A stretch of 64,000 bases of DNA from Halococcus saccharolyticus DSM 5350. Its GTDB lineage: Archaea; Halobacteriota; Halobacteria; Halobacteriales; Halococcaceae. Below are positions 27,451 through 35,622 of the stretch, in pieces. Position numbers and translations under genes: made by a program. The notes below the pieces were generated by a model, which was not told where the DNA came from, searched no databases, and was given only the letters and a program-made list of their open reading frames with translations. Where the stretch lies: NCBI RefSeq assembly GCF_000336915.1, contig NZ_AOMD01000025.1, positions 222,431-286,430 on the forward strand, in the 5' to 3' direction. Every line of letters begins with the position of its first letter. The stretch's first letter is position 1.

Positions 27451-27686
27451 CGTCCCACCTCGACGGTAAGCACGCCGTTGTTGATAGCGGCTTCGACGGT
27501 TCCCGATTCTGGCACTTCGAACTCGGCCTGATCGTCGTCGCTCACGAGCATCACCGTGCTCCCGGCGACGTCGACCGTCGCCTCGCCGAGTCCGACATCG
27601 ACCGCGTACACCACCCGGTCGTCGTACTCGTACCGCCGGAGTCCGCCGGTGTCGCGCTCGTCGAACTGCTGGAGTTTCGGTGTCAT
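27447..27686 (-). CDS. DUF7127, Hsp20-like small protein
   Basis: A 79-residue all-beta protein resembling the core of small heat-shock proteins: [19 protein letters not shown], then [19 protein letters not shown] and VLTVEV. It starts MTPKLQQFD, about 27 bases after a strong TATA box, so the mRNA is probably leaderless. It overlaps cdc48. The repeated pairing of this small gene with Cdc48 in haloarchaea suggests an adaptor or substrate-holding partner for the unfoldase; that is inference. The DUF number is from memory. Confidence 0.85.
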   Translation of the reverse strand: MTPKLQQFDERDTGGLRRYEYDDRVVYAVDVGLGEATVDVAGSTVMLVSDDDQAEFEVPESGTVEAAINNGVLTVEVGR

Positions 27687-27710
27687 CCTAACCCTTGGTT
27701 AGTGCTACTG

Positions 27711-27720
27711 GTATATAAGT
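27711..27720 (-). promoter_or_regulatory. TATA box of the DUF7127-cdc48 operon
   Basis: ACTTATATAC on the minus strand is a strong archaeal TATA box, 25-34 bases upstream of the ATG at 27686, fitting a leaderless mRNA. It shares a 234-base divergent promoter region with the hydrolase gene. Confidence 0.7.
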
Positions 27721-27888
27721 CTATCTCTCGCAACCCCGGCACGTGGGTTGTTTCGAACTCTATCGCTGGTATTGTGGTTCAGGCTGAAGAGTGGAGTACC
27801 AGCGGCTAGGTTGTGAGAAGACATCACCGCAATCGTCCGTCGTCGACGGTCGATCCAAGCGCGCTTCCTGATGACTCGTTCTCGCCGA

Positions 27889-27897
27889 CAGTATATG
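27889..27897 (+). promoter_or_regulatory. TATA box of the alpha/beta hydrolase gene
   Basis: CAGTATATG lies 24-32 bases upstream of the ATG at 27921. The spacing supports that ATG, rather than the earlier in-frame start at 27813, as the true start. Confidence 0.55.
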
Positions 27898-27920
27898 TGC
27901 GTCGCCGACGAACCCAGCGT

Positions 27921-28709
27921 ATGGAAACCGTTACTCACAGCGGACGGACGACGGCCTACGAACAGGTGGGGAGCGATCGTGACGGTAAGCGGGCGCTGTA
28001 CGTCCACGGCAGCGGGGCGGACAGGGAGATCTGGCGCGCCCAGTTGGACGAGGGCGCGCGGCCGGCGGTCGCGCTCGATCTGAGTGGTCATGGCGACTCC
28101 GCGGACGTCGACGCCGATCCGGGCTACGAGACGCTCTCGGCGTACGCCGACGACGTGCTCGCGGTCGCCGATGCGACCGACGCCGAGATCATCGTCGGCA
28201 ACTCGCTCGGCGGCGCGATCTGTCAGCATCTCGCGCTCGAACGCGACGCGTCGCCCGCGGGTCTCGTGCTCGCCGGGACCGGCGCGAAACTCACCGTGAT
28301 GGACGACTTGCGCGCGTGGCTCGACGAGGACTTCGATCGCGCTATCGAGTTCCTCCACGGCGAGAATCGACTGTTTCACGACACCGATCATCCGGCGGTC
28401 GAGACCTCGAAGGCCACAATGGCTGCGGTCGGCCAGGCGACCACTCGCCGGGACTTCGAGACCTGCCATCGGTTCGACGTCCGGGGGGAACTCGACGGGA
28501 TCGATGTTCCGACGCTCGCGGTCTGTGGCGAGCACGACGGTCTAACGCCGCCGCGCTACCACGAGTACCTCGCGGAGAACGTGCCGAACGCGACTACCAC
28601 CGTTCTCGCCGACGCCGCGCATCTCGCAATGATCGAGCGGCCGGCGGCGTTCGACGACACGATCGATGAGTTCGTTCGGGGAATCGAGGACGACACGCAT
28701 CGATCCTGA
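27921..28709 (+). CDS. Alpha/beta hydrolase
   Basis: A 262-residue hydrolase. The oxyanion loop VHGSGADREIW (near 30) precedes the nucleophile elbow GNSLGGAICQHLALERDA, with Ser near residue 95. The acid is in CGEHDGLTPPRYHEYL and the base His in AAHLAMIE near the end, giving a complete Ser-Asp-His triad. A Met-rich lid lies between. A longer in-frame start at 27813 adds a basic, non-conserved stretch and would run through the TATA box, so I reject it. The substrate is unknown. Confidence 0.92.
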   Translation: METVTHSGRTTAYEQVGSDRDGKRALYVHGSGADREIWRAQLDEGARPAVALDLSGHGDSADVDADPGYETLSAYADDVLAVADATDAEIIVGNSLGGAICQHLALERDASPAGLVLAGTGAKLTVMDDLRAWLDEDFDRAIEFLHGENRLFHDTDHPAVETSKATMAAVGQATTRRDFETCHRFDVRGELDGIDVPTLAVCGEHDGLTPPRYHEYLAENVPNATTTVLADAAHLAMIERPAAFDDTIDEFVRGIEDDTHRS

Positions 28710-28745
28710 GGAAAGACCTTTGTTCCCGCGCTCGGCTCATGGATC

Positions 28746-29768
28746 GTGAACGCGCCCGTCGATCTGCTGCGGCTGCTCGCGCTCCCCGTGCTCGGGTGGG
28801 CTGCCCACCGGGATCTGCGAACGCGCCGGGTGGCGAACCGGATGTGGCTGCCGCTCGTCGCCCTCGGCGGCGCGCTGCTCGCGTGGGAGGCATGGACGAT
28901 ATGGCAGGGCGGACTCGCCACCGAACGCCGCCTGTTCGTCGTCCGCGTCGCCGTCAGTGTGGGCGTGATCGCCCCGGTCGGCTACCTGTTCTGGTGGCTC
29001 GGCGCGTTCGGCGGTGCCGACGCGAAGGCACTCGCCGCGATCTGCCTGTGTTTTCCGACACCAGCCTCGTATCTTCTCCCAACCGCCCCGTCGCTCGTCC
29101 TCCCGCTCACAACCGCGAGCGGTGCGTTCGCCGTGACGATCCTCACGAACGCGGCACTCGTCGGCGCGGTCTACCCGCTCTCGCTCACCGTCCGGAACGC
29201 GCTCGCGGGCCGGATCACGACGACGATGGCCGTCGGCCGGCCGATTTCGTGGGAGGGGGTTCCGGCAACCCACGGCCGGTTGCTCGGGCGGGCGAACGGG
29301 CTCGACTCAGGTCTCGATCTCGACGCGCTCCGGATGTACCTCGCGTGGCGTAACACGAGTCTCGCCGCGCTCCGGGCCGCACCCGCCGAAGGACGCGATC
29401 CGGAGAGTCTACCGACGGAACCGAACGCGCCCGGCGACGGACGGGTCGACGCCGCCACCGACGGCAGGCCGCGACACGGAGACCGCCGAGCGACTGGACC
29501 GGCCCACGACACAGCGGCGGCCGATCGGGAGAACGTACAGAATCCGGCCGACCCGTGGGGTGCAGCGGCGTTTTGCGACGACGTGGGCGACGCCTACGGC
29601 GCGACCCCCACCAACCTCCGTGCGGCGCTCGACCACCTCACGACGGCGGAATCGGTGTGGATCTCGCCGGGGATCCCGTTTCTCGTCCCGCTGTTCGGCG
29701 GACTCTGTCTCGCACTGGTCTACGGCGATCTGCTCTACGCCGGGCTGGCGGCGCTCGGGATGATCTGA
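28746..29768 (+). CDS. pibD: Archaeal prepilin/preflagellin peptidase (A24)
   Basis: A 340-residue membrane aspartic peptidase that cuts class III signal peptides from archaella and type IV pilus subunits. The first catalytic Asp is in AAHRDLRTRRVANRMW (residues 19-34) and the second in GAFGGADAKALAAICL (GxGD-like, near 90-105). There are six or more helices. A long hydrophilic Arg/Asp/Pro-rich insert (about 195-290) lies before the final helices and is unusual in length. The GTG at 28746 gives a typical short N-terminus. Confidence 0.9.
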   Translation: MNAPVDLLRLLALPVLGWAAHRDLRTRRVANRMWLPLVALGGALLAWEAWTIWQGGLATERRLFVVRVAVSVGVIAPVGYLFWWLGAFGGADAKALAAICLCFPTPASYLLPTAPSLVLPLTTASGAFAVTILTNAALVGAVYPLSLTVRNALAGRITTTMAVGRPISWEGVPATHGRLLGRANGLDSGLDLDALRMYLAWRNTSLAALRAAPAEGRDPESLPTEPNAPGDGRVDAATDGRPRHGDRRATGPAHDTAAADRENVQNPADPWGAAAFCDDVGDAYGATPTNLRAALDHLTTAESVWISPGIPFLVPLFGGLCLALVYGDLLYAGLAALGMI

Positions 29769-29803
29769 GTCCCCTCTCGCAGAATTCGTGACGGAAGTGC
29801 GGG

Positions 29804-30472
29804 TCAGCGGCGGACGCGCGCCACGAGCCGTTCGAGTAATCCCGTCGGAGTATCGTCGTCCCAGAGCCGGAACGCGTTGGCGACGTCGGCGTTTCGGCTC
29901 GCAACCAGCTCCTCGTGGTCGGGTGCGACGACGACGAGGTTGATCTCGTAGTGACCGTGGTAGCCGTACTTCAGCAGGGTGCGGTCGGTGAACCCTTCGA
30001 CGAACGACTTGGTATCGGCGTCGATCGTGTCGGTCGCGATCGCGAACGTGAACTCGGTGCTGTAATGTTCCTCGTTCGGTTCGATCCACTCGTCGGCGAG
30101 GGCGTGGGCGAGATCGACGAGACGCTCCAGCTCCGCAACGTCGGTCCGATCGGCCCGACGGACGAACAGGTGCTCGCCGGATTCGTGGTGGCCGTACGAG
30201 AGCGCCTCGTGGAAGAACTGTTTGTGGCTCTCGATGTGGAGTTCGCCGTAGAGCGTGAATCGCTCGCCCCGAACGTGGCGATCACGGTCGAGATCGTAGT
30301 TGAACAGCAGTCGATCGCTCACCCGATCGATGTACTCGTCGTCCCAATCGGGAACGTCGGGATAGGTGGCTGTGTCGGGGTCGGCCGCAGCATCGCTGGC
30401 GTCGTCTGCGTCGGCGTCCGTCGTGCCGGTTTCGATTTGTCCCGACTCGCCACCGTTCGCATCGGGAGTCAT
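29804..30472 (-). CDS. Conserved haloarchaeal hypothetical protein
   Basis: A 222-residue soluble protein. An Asp/Ala/Thr-rich first 40 residues (low complexity) is followed by a mixed alpha/beta domain with YIDRVSDRLLFNYDLDRD, TLYGELHIESHKQFFHEAL and HYSTEFTFAIATDTID. I recognise no named family and cannot assign a role. The start overlaps the stop of the cupin gene by four bases, so they are co-transcribed. The C-terminus is basic (LVARVRR). Confidence 0.8.
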   Translation of the reverse strand: MTPDANGGESGQIETGTTDADADDASDAAADPDTATYPDVPDWDDEYIDRVSDRLLFNYDLDRDRHVRGERFTLYGELHIESHKQFFHEALSYGHHESGEHLFVRRADRTDVAELERLVDLAHALADEWIEPNEEHYSTEFTFAIATDTIDADTKSFVEGFTDRTLLKYGYHGHYEINLVVVAPDHEELVASRNADVANAFRLWDDDTPTGLLERLVARVRR

Positions 30473-30840
30473 GGGTCGTAGGCGTGGACGTCACCCTCCG
30501 TGGGGGGCGCGCCGATCGCGAGTACCTCAACCGAGGTCTCGGCGTCCGCTGGGTTGAACGCGCGCTGTGGGCTGCCGGGATCGACGACGAACAGCCCGTC
30601 CTCGGGTACTTCGTAGGTTTCCTCGGGAGTTTCGACGTGGAGCGTCCCGGAGAGGACGTAGAACGCCTCCTCCTGGTCGTCGTGGTAGTGGTATGCGAGT
30701 GGAAGCATCTCGCCAGGTTCGGCTCGGAAGCGGTTGATCGCCATCCGATCGAGACCTGCCGGCTCAGTGAGACCACGAAGCTCGCAGGGACGGTCGTCGC
30801 TTGGCGCGATATCGTCGGGATCGAGAACGCGATAGCCCAT
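30469..30840 (-). CDS. Cupin domain protein
   Basis: A 123-residue single-domain cupin. The metal-binding motif is AYHYHDDQEEAFYVLSG (residues about 47-63), followed by the second motif around VVDPGSPQRAFNPADAE. The ATG giving MGYRVLDPDD is well placed; upstream in-frame codons run through the next gene's promoter and lack the pattern. It is the first gene of a two-gene operon. The exact function is unknown; small cupins of this kind bind metals and often act on sugars or aromatic acids. Confidence 0.9.
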   Translation of the reverse strand: MGYRVLDPDDIAPSDDRPCELRGLTEPAGLDRMAINRFRAEPGEMLPLAYHYHDDQEEAFYVLSGTLHVETPEETYEVPEDGLFVVDPGSPQRAFNPADAETSVEVLAIGAPPTEGDVHAYDP

Positions 30841-30922
30841 GGGGGCGTCACGACGGGCGCGAGTAAAAGCGCACGGCCCACGCGAACGTTTAAGCGCCTG
30901 CTCGGCGTAACGCCGACCAACC

Positions 30923-31147
30923 ATGGGTGGAACTGACCGCGAGGCGTGTGGTCGGTGTGCCATGACCTCCGTGACCGAGGTGGCCGCGGACGGGGAGAAC
31001 GCCGAGGACGAGACGACCGATCCGTTCGCGGGCGCACGGATCGAACTCTCGGAGACCGAACTCCGGAGCGTGTCGCCGGCGGCGTGGCTCGCCGGAGCGA
31101 AGCGCCGGATCGACGCGGTGGCGACCCGCCTCACGTACGGAAAGTAG
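30923..31147 (+). CDS. Small acidic hypothetical protein
   Basis: A 74-residue protein. It has an N-terminal EACGRC Cys pair and a C-terminal amphipathic helix (AAWLAGAKRRIDAVATRLT). The ATG at 30923 follows a GTTTAAG TATA-like element about 33 bases upstream; the ATG at 30962 is an alternative that removes the Cys pair. Nothing more can be said about its role. It precedes DUF5828 by 35 bases. Confidence 0.55.
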   Translation: MGGTDREACGRCAMTSVTEVAADGENAEDETTDPFAGARIELSETELRSVSPAAWLAGAKRRIDAVATRLTYGK

Positions 31148-31182
31148 TCGCGAATCAACGAACGCGAGGATCATCGAACTCG

Positions 31183-31887
31183 ATGGAAGAGAGTATTTCA
31201 GGTTTCAAGATACGGGGCGGATGGAACGACGCGGTCGAACACGGCGAACGGATCACCCACGCGCTCGCCGAACTCGGCGTGGAGGGCGAGGCGTTCTCGG
31301 AGTGGGACGAATGGCGGCCGAAGAGCCACGAGCGCCTCGGCGAGGACGTCAACGAGAAGACCGCCGAGCAGGCGAGTATCGAAGAGGGCGAGGGCGAGAA
31401 AGCCGGCAAGGAGCCGAACGAGGACCTCCTGAGCGCAGGCGAGAAACTCAGCGAGTCCTACGACCGACTCGATGATCCCGACGAGGCCGTCGACTCGTGG
31501 GGCGAATCGCTCGATTACGTCGCACGCGCGGCCGACTCCGCTGGCCGGAAGGCGGTTCGCACCGTCGAGGACACCGTCTACCGGAACGTGATGACCCAGG
31601 TCGCGCCGTACTACTTCGACAACGAGCTCGTGAGCGCGAACCTCCAGCGTTCGGGACGCGCCCGCGAGGGCGACGACGTGGGCTATGCCTTCGAAGTCAA
31701 CGTCAACGACGACGATCTCAAAGAGCAGGTCTCCGATCGGCTCGCCGAGTACGACGACGAGGTCGATCGGTGGCACGTCGACACCCCGAAGAACGTCGAG
31801 GCGCTCGAAGCCGCCGAAGGTGGCGAAGTGCCGGAGGAAACAGCGGTATCGGATGCCGAATCGGACGTCGACTTCACGACGAACTGA
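31183..31887 (+). CDS. DUF5828 family protein
   Basis: A 234-residue acidic, largely alpha-helical protein. Hallmarks are MEESISGFKIRGGWNDAVEH at the start, TVYRNVMTQVAPYYFDNELV in the middle and FEVNVNDDDLKEQVSDRLAE near the C-terminus. There is no membrane helix or Cys. It is a haloarchaea-restricted family of unknown function. The ATG at 31183 is the best start because it opens with the family N-terminus. It converges with the CNNM-type transporter gene. Confidence 0.87.
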   Translation: MEESISGFKIRGGWNDAVEHGERITHALAELGVEGEAFSEWDEWRPKSHERLGEDVNEKTAEQASIEEGEGEKAGKEPNEDLLSAGEKLSESYDRLDDPDEAVDSWGESLDYVARAADSAGRKAVRTVEDTVYRNVMTQVAPYYFDNELVSANLQRSGRAREGDDVGYAFEVNVNDDDLKEQVSDRLAEYDDEVDRWHVDTPKNVEALEAAEGGEVPEETAVSDAESDVDFTTN

Positions 31888-31893
31888 CCGGTT

Positions 31894-33300
31894 TCACTCC
31901 GTCTCGCCCGGTCCGCCATCGGTCTCGGCGGTCGCTTCGACGTTCGCCTCGGTGTCGGAAAGCCGATGGACGCGTGCGGCCGTGATACGGGTGTTCTCGA
32001 CGGATTCGACCGTGATCTCGACCCCATCGTACGAGAGGCTCTCGCCCGCTTCGACGAGGCGGCCCGCCCGATTGAAGATGAATCCCGCGATGGTCTCGAA
32101 CTCCTCGCCCTCGGGGAGATCGATGTCGAGCGCCTCGTTGACGGCGTCGATGTTGACCTCGCCCTGGGCGACGAGCGTGTCGTCGTCGACGATTTCGATC
32201 GGTTCGTCCTCGCCACCCTCCAGGATCTCGCCGACGATCTCCTCGATCATGTCCTCCACCGAAACGATGCCCTCGGTGGTGCCGAACTCGTCGATCACGA
32301 TCGCGATCCGGAGGCGGTCGGCGCGCATCTCCCGGAGAAGGTCGTCGACGTTCTTCGATTCGGGGACGTGGAGGGTGGGCTGGATGAGGGCGTCGAGGTC
32401 GAGGTCCGCGGATTCACCGTAGTTCAGGTCCCGAACGAGATCGCGGATGTTGACGATCCCGATGACGTTGTCGAGGCTGCCCTCGTACACCGGAATCCGG
32501 GCGTGACCGCTCTGGACACACGTCTCGATCGCCTGTTCGACGGTGGATTCGGCGTCGATCGCGGTCACGTCGAGTCGGGGAGTCATCACCTCCTTCGCGA
32601 TAGTGTTGTTGAATCGGAAGATGCGCTGGAGCATCTCGCGTTCGTCCTCCTCGATCACGCCCTCGCGTTCGCCCGTCTCGATCATGTCCTGAATCTCGTC
32701 ACGGGTCACATACGAAGTCTCGATCGCCGACCCACCCCCGGTGATCCGGTTGATCTGACGGGTCAGGTAATCGAAGAACACGATCAGCGGGAGGAGGACG
32801 TACTCGGCGAGTTTGAGCGGGCGCGCGATCGTCAGCGCCCACGACTCGGTGTTCTCGACTGCGTAGGACTTGGGGGCGCTCTCGCCAAAGAGGAGGACCA
32901 GAGCGGTGATCCCGAAGGTGGAGATCGCGACGGCCTGGCCCTGCGAGACGTAGAGTGCGAGCAGTCCCGTCGAGATAGACGTCATCGCGATGTTGACGAG
33001 GTTGTTCCCGACGAGGATCGTCACCAGCAACCGGTGGGGATCGTCCTTCAACTGCTTGACCAGTTCCGCTCCCGGCTCGCCGTCCTCAACGAGTTTGTCG
33101 AGTCGATGTGAGGCGAGCGAGAACATCGCGATCTCCGAGGAGGAGAAAAACGCCGACAGCCCGATCAGCGTGAGGATGACGGCTGCACCGAGAGCGGCGA
33201 ACACCGTTTCGGGGATTTCGGCCCCGAGAACCTCTACTTGGAGGGGAACGAGTGCCCCGAGCGGCGCGGACGGAGCCGTCGTGAACGGAAGTATGCCCAT
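31894..33300 (-). CDS. CNNM/CorC (HlyC) family membrane protein with CBS pair
   Basis: A 468-residue membrane protein. The N-terminal DUF21/CNNM domain has four helices, with SAFFSSSEIAMFSLASHRL, LVGNNLVNIAMTSIS and LVLLFGESAPKSYAVEN. Two CBS domains (about 200-330, with AKEVMTPRLDVTAI) bind nucleotides. A C-terminal CorC_HlyC domain begins ETIAGFIFNRAGRL. The family exports Mg2+ or related ions. I place the start at 33300 because a TATA box is 31-40 bases upstream; the in-frame codons above it add no homology. Confidence 0.93.
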   Translation of the reverse strand: MGILPFTTAPSAPLGALVPLQVEVLGAEIPETVFAALGAAVILTLIGLSAFFSSSEIAMFSLASHRLDKLVEDGEPGAELVKQLKDDPHRLLVTILVGNNLVNIAMTSISTGLLALYVSQGQAVAISTFGITALVLLFGESAPKSYAVENTESWALTIARPLKLAEYVLLPLIVFFDYLTRQINRITGGGSAIETSYVTRDEIQDMIETGEREGVIEEDEREMLQRIFRFNNTIAKEVMTPRLDVTAIDAESTVEQAIETCVQSGHARIPVYEGSLDNVIGIVNIRDLVRDLNYGESADLDLDALIQPTLHVPESKNVDDLLREMRADRLRIAIVIDEFGTTEGIVSVEDMIEEIVGEILEGGEDEPIEIVDDDTLVAQGEVNIDAVNEALDIDLPEGEEFETIAGFIFNRAGRLVEAGESLSYDGVEITVESVENTRITAARVHRLSDTEANVEATAETDGGPGETE

Positions 33301-33330
33301 AGCGACGTGGTGGTGTTGCCTGCCGGCCGG

Positions 33331-33340
33331 ATTAAACGTT
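33331..33340 (-). promoter_or_regulatory. TATA box for the CNNM/CorC gene
   Basis: AACGTTTAAT on the minus strand lies 31-40 bases upstream of the start codon at 33300. It supports that start over the longer alternatives. Confidence 0.45.
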
Positions 33341-33489
33341 CGCATGGTCGATGGTGACGATCGAGCAGCGTTCGCCAACCATCGCAACACAAAATCGGAC
33401 GATCCGATCGAGACGAACGAACCGTTCGACGGTTCGACCGGGCGAGGAGAGGCGAAGGGCTTACGCGCGTCTCGCCCGAAGGATGGCGC

Positions 33490-33792
33490 ATGAGCACCGA
33501 TGCAGCCAGCGGCACCGCGTCCGTCGAGGCAAGCGAGCCGCTCACGCTCTACCGACTCCAGGCGTGTCCGTTCTGCGAACGTGTCGTCCGCCGGCTGGAC
33601 GAACTCGGCGTCGACTACGAGTCGCGGTTCGTCGAGCCCCTGCACTCCGAGCGCGACGTCGTGAAGCGCATCAGCGGCAAGCGCACCGTGCCGGCGATCG
33701 TCGACCCGAACACCGGTGTCACGATGTCCGAGAGCGCGAACATCGTGGCGTATCTCGATGGCACCTACGGCGACGGGGAGGACGCGGCCTGA
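33490..33792 (+). CDS. Glutaredoxin/GST N-terminal-like protein
   Basis: A 100-residue protein. After a Ser/Ala-rich leader comes YRLQACPFCERVVRRLDELG, with a CPFC redox site near residues 26-29, a cis-Pro loop (GKRTVPAIVDP) and GVTMSESANIVAYLDGTYGD, typical of GST-N/glutaredoxin folds. The stop overlaps the start of a redoxin gene. It may reduce or regulate that partner, but the partner has no Cys. It starts with a short TTACG-like element upstream. Confidence 0.88.
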   Translation: MSTDAASGTASVEASEPLTLYRLQACPFCERVVRRLDELGVDYESRFVEPLHSERDVVKRISGKRTVPAIVDPNTGVTMSESANIVAYLDGTYGDGEDAA

Positions 33793-34304
33793 TGGCGGAG
33801 CTCGACTTCGATGTCGTCGAACTCGACGAAACCGACCATCCGGCAGCGGGCGACGAAGCGCCCGATTTCGTCCGGCCGTTGGTCGACGCCGAGGCGTGGG
33901 CCGACACCGCCCTCTCGGACGTGCTCGACGACGGACCGGTCGTTCTCGTCTTCCACCCCATGGATGGGGCGTTCCCCGCGACGTACGTCTGGAACGAGAT
34001 CCGGGATCGAGGATGGACCGACGAAATCGCGGTCGTCGGGCTCTCGATCTCGACACCGTACGCGCACAAACGGCTGATCGCCGAGCGTGGGATCGACGCA
34101 CGGTTGTTCTCCGATCCGCAAAACGGCGTCGCCGAGCAGTACGGGATCGTGAACGACCTCGACGGGATGGCCGGGGTCGCGGAGCCGCGGCCCGCCGTGT
34201 TCGTGATCGACGACGAGCGTACCATCCAGTATGCGTGGGTGGCGAGTGAGTGGCCCGACTTCCCCGACTACGACGACGTCGAGACCGCGATCGACGCGCT
34301 CTGA
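33792..34304 (+). CDS. AhpC/TSA redoxin-fold protein without cysteine
   Basis: A 170-residue protein of peroxiredoxin fold: GDEAPDFVRPLVDAEAW, then VVLVFHPMDGAFPATYVWNE where peroxiredoxins have Pro-x-x-x-Thr-x-x-Cys. The peroxidatic Cys is absent and the whole chain contains no Cys, so it cannot be a normal thiol peroxidase. It starts inside the stop of the CPFC protein gene. A structural or regulatory role with that neighbour, or binding of a thiol from it, is possible; both are inference. Confidence 0.87.
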   Translation: MAELDFDVVELDETDHPAAGDEAPDFVRPLVDAEAWADTALSDVLDDGPVVLVFHPMDGAFPATYVWNEIRDRGWTDEIAVVGLSISTPYAHKRLIAERGIDARLFSDPQNGVAEQYGIVNDLDGMAGVAEPRPAVFVIDDERTIQYAWVASEWPDFPDYDDVETAIDAL

Positions 34305-34306
34305 AC

Positions 34307-34897
34307 GTGGTCGATCTCGCACGCGCCGCCGCCGCGATCCACGAGGGAGAGGTCGTGGTGTATCCGACCGAAACGGTCTACGGCCTTGCCGCGGACGCGC
34401 TCTCGGCGTCGGCGGTTGAACAGGTGTTCGCAGTCAAGGGACGCGATCGGAGTAAGCCGATCTCGCTAGCGGTGCCCGACGTCGAGACGGCGACGGAGTA
34501 CACGCGGCCGACCGCACAGGAAAAACGGTTCATGAACGAGTTCCTGCCCGGTCCGGTCACGGTACTCGTCGAGGCACGCGAGGCGGTCCCCGACGTGCTG
34601 ACTGCCGGTGGGGACCAGGTCGGCATCCGCGTCCCGGACCATCCGACCGCGCTTGCGCTCCTGCGAGAGGTCGCCCCGCTCACCGCCACCAGCGCGAACG
34701 TGAGTGGGAACCCGAGCGCCCGACGGGTCGAAGACGTCGACGCGGCGGTGCGGGAGGCGAGCGCGGCCGTGATCGACGGCGGCAACGAACTCCCTGGCAC
34801 CGAGAGCACCGTAGTCGACGTTTCGGAGGGCACGATCCACCGCCGCGGCGCACGCGCCGACGAGATCACGGCGTGGCTCGACCGCAGTGAGGAGTAG
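34307..34897 (+). CDS. sua5: Threonylcarbamoyl-AMP synthase (Sua5/YrdC/TsaC)
   Basis: A 196-residue enzyme that makes threonylcarbamoyl-AMP from threonine, bicarbonate and ATP for t6A37 in tRNA. The N-terminal GEVVVYPTETVYGLAADALS and the KGRDRSKPISLAVPD motif are diagnostic, followed by APLTATSANVSGNPS and LPGTESTVVDVSEG. The GTG at 34307, two bases after the previous stop, gives the normal N-terminus; upstream in-frame codons overlap the redoxin gene. It lacks the extra Sua5 C-terminal domain, as is common in TsaC. Confidence 0.95.
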   Translation: MVDLARAAAAIHEGEVVVYPTETVYGLAADALSASAVEQVFAVKGRDRSKPISLAVPDVETATEYTRPTAQEKRFMNEFLPGPVTVLVEAREAVPDVLTAGGDQVGIRVPDHPTALALLREVAPLTATSANVSGNPSARRVEDVDAAVREASAAVIDGGNELPGTESTVVDVSEGTIHRRGARADEITAWLDRSEE

Positions 34898-34900
34898 GCA

Positions 34901-35428
34901 TCACCCGAGTCCGAGCAGCGAACGCAGCGACCGCGTCTTCACCCCGCACTCCTCGCGGTACTCACAGGTTTCGCATTTCGAGTCATCGTCGAGGCGCGGC
35001 GGTGGGCCATCGATCGATTCGAGCGTTCGGACCGCCCGTCGATAGGCTGCCTTCCGCCGGGTGGTGAGTTCCACCGCTCTGATGATGCCGTGTGTCGGAT
35101 ACTCGACGAACGCCCGCTCGACCGGGGTTTCACGCTCGAACGCGAGCGCCTTCGCGGCTGCGACGGCGTGAACGGTTTGTGGGTGCCAGACGCCGTTCTC
35201 GGGTGGGCTGCCGGCAGAGATCAGTGACAGAGTCGGCGTGTCGAGATCGAGGACTTTGTGCGCGATGCCTCGACACTCCTTGCCGGTGAGGAGGACATCG
35301 CGCGAGTCAGGTCGGCAGAGTTCATCGAACGCGTCGAATCGAGCCTTCGCGCACGAGAGATTGCTCCGGGTAAACGAGAATCTATTAGCACTATTGTCGC
35401 CACTACCACCCAACGCACTACTCCACAC
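34901..35428 (-). pseudogene. 5'-truncated Cas4-like (RecB-family) gene
   Basis: The C-terminal part of a haloarchaeal Cas4-like protein is clear: CRPDSRDVLLTGKECRGIAH, then ENGVWHPQTVHAVAAAKALA, RAFVEYPTHGIIRAVELTTR and the final Cys cluster CETCEYREECGVKTRSLRSL. The reading frame continues up to 35428, but the first 20-30 residues there do not resemble the family and the usual first Cys and upstream catalytic half are missing. About the first third of the gene is therefore lost. The break at roughly 35380-35430 coincides with the start of the accessory island. Confidence 0.75.
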
Positions 35429-35436
35429 TGTGTGTT

Positions 35437-35622
35437 TTACCGTCTCTCCGCCTGGGCTGTGGCATATGGCAGGAGAGAGGCTGAAGACACCAGTACATCA
35501 TCGTGGAATGCAAGTCCGACCGCGAGCACCATCACGCCGATGACCGTGGCGACGACCCCGACGGGCAGCGGTGAATCGTCGCCGCTCCCGGACCCGCTGT
35601 CTCCACCCTCCCAGTCGGTCAT
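35437..35622 (-). CDS. Small one-helix membrane protein
   Basis: A 61-residue product starting MTDWEGGDSGSGSGDDSP, with a Gly/Ser/Asp-rich head, one hydrophobic helix (residues 19-36) and a short tail. The same frame opens further upstream at a TTG (35724), and a TATA-like AGTATATA is near 35712, so a longer protein is possible. It resembles small haloarchaeal membrane proteins, but I cannot name it. It sits directly beside the broken Cas4-like gene. Confidence 0.4.
   Translation of the reverse strand: MTDWEGGDSGSGSGDDSPLPVGVVATVIGVMVLAVGLAFHDDVLVSSASLLPYATAQAERR

Noticed and set aside
25309-27531. Long plus-strand frame of 740 codons
   Set aside because: It is the antisense of cdc48; high G+C leaves few stop codons on the opposite strand. 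The composition is unlike a protein and no motif is present.
33301-34101. Upstream extension of the CNNM/CorC frame to 34101
   Set aside because: The added residues are Arg/Ser-rich with no family match, cross three genes on the other strand, and a TATA box sits just above the 33300 start.
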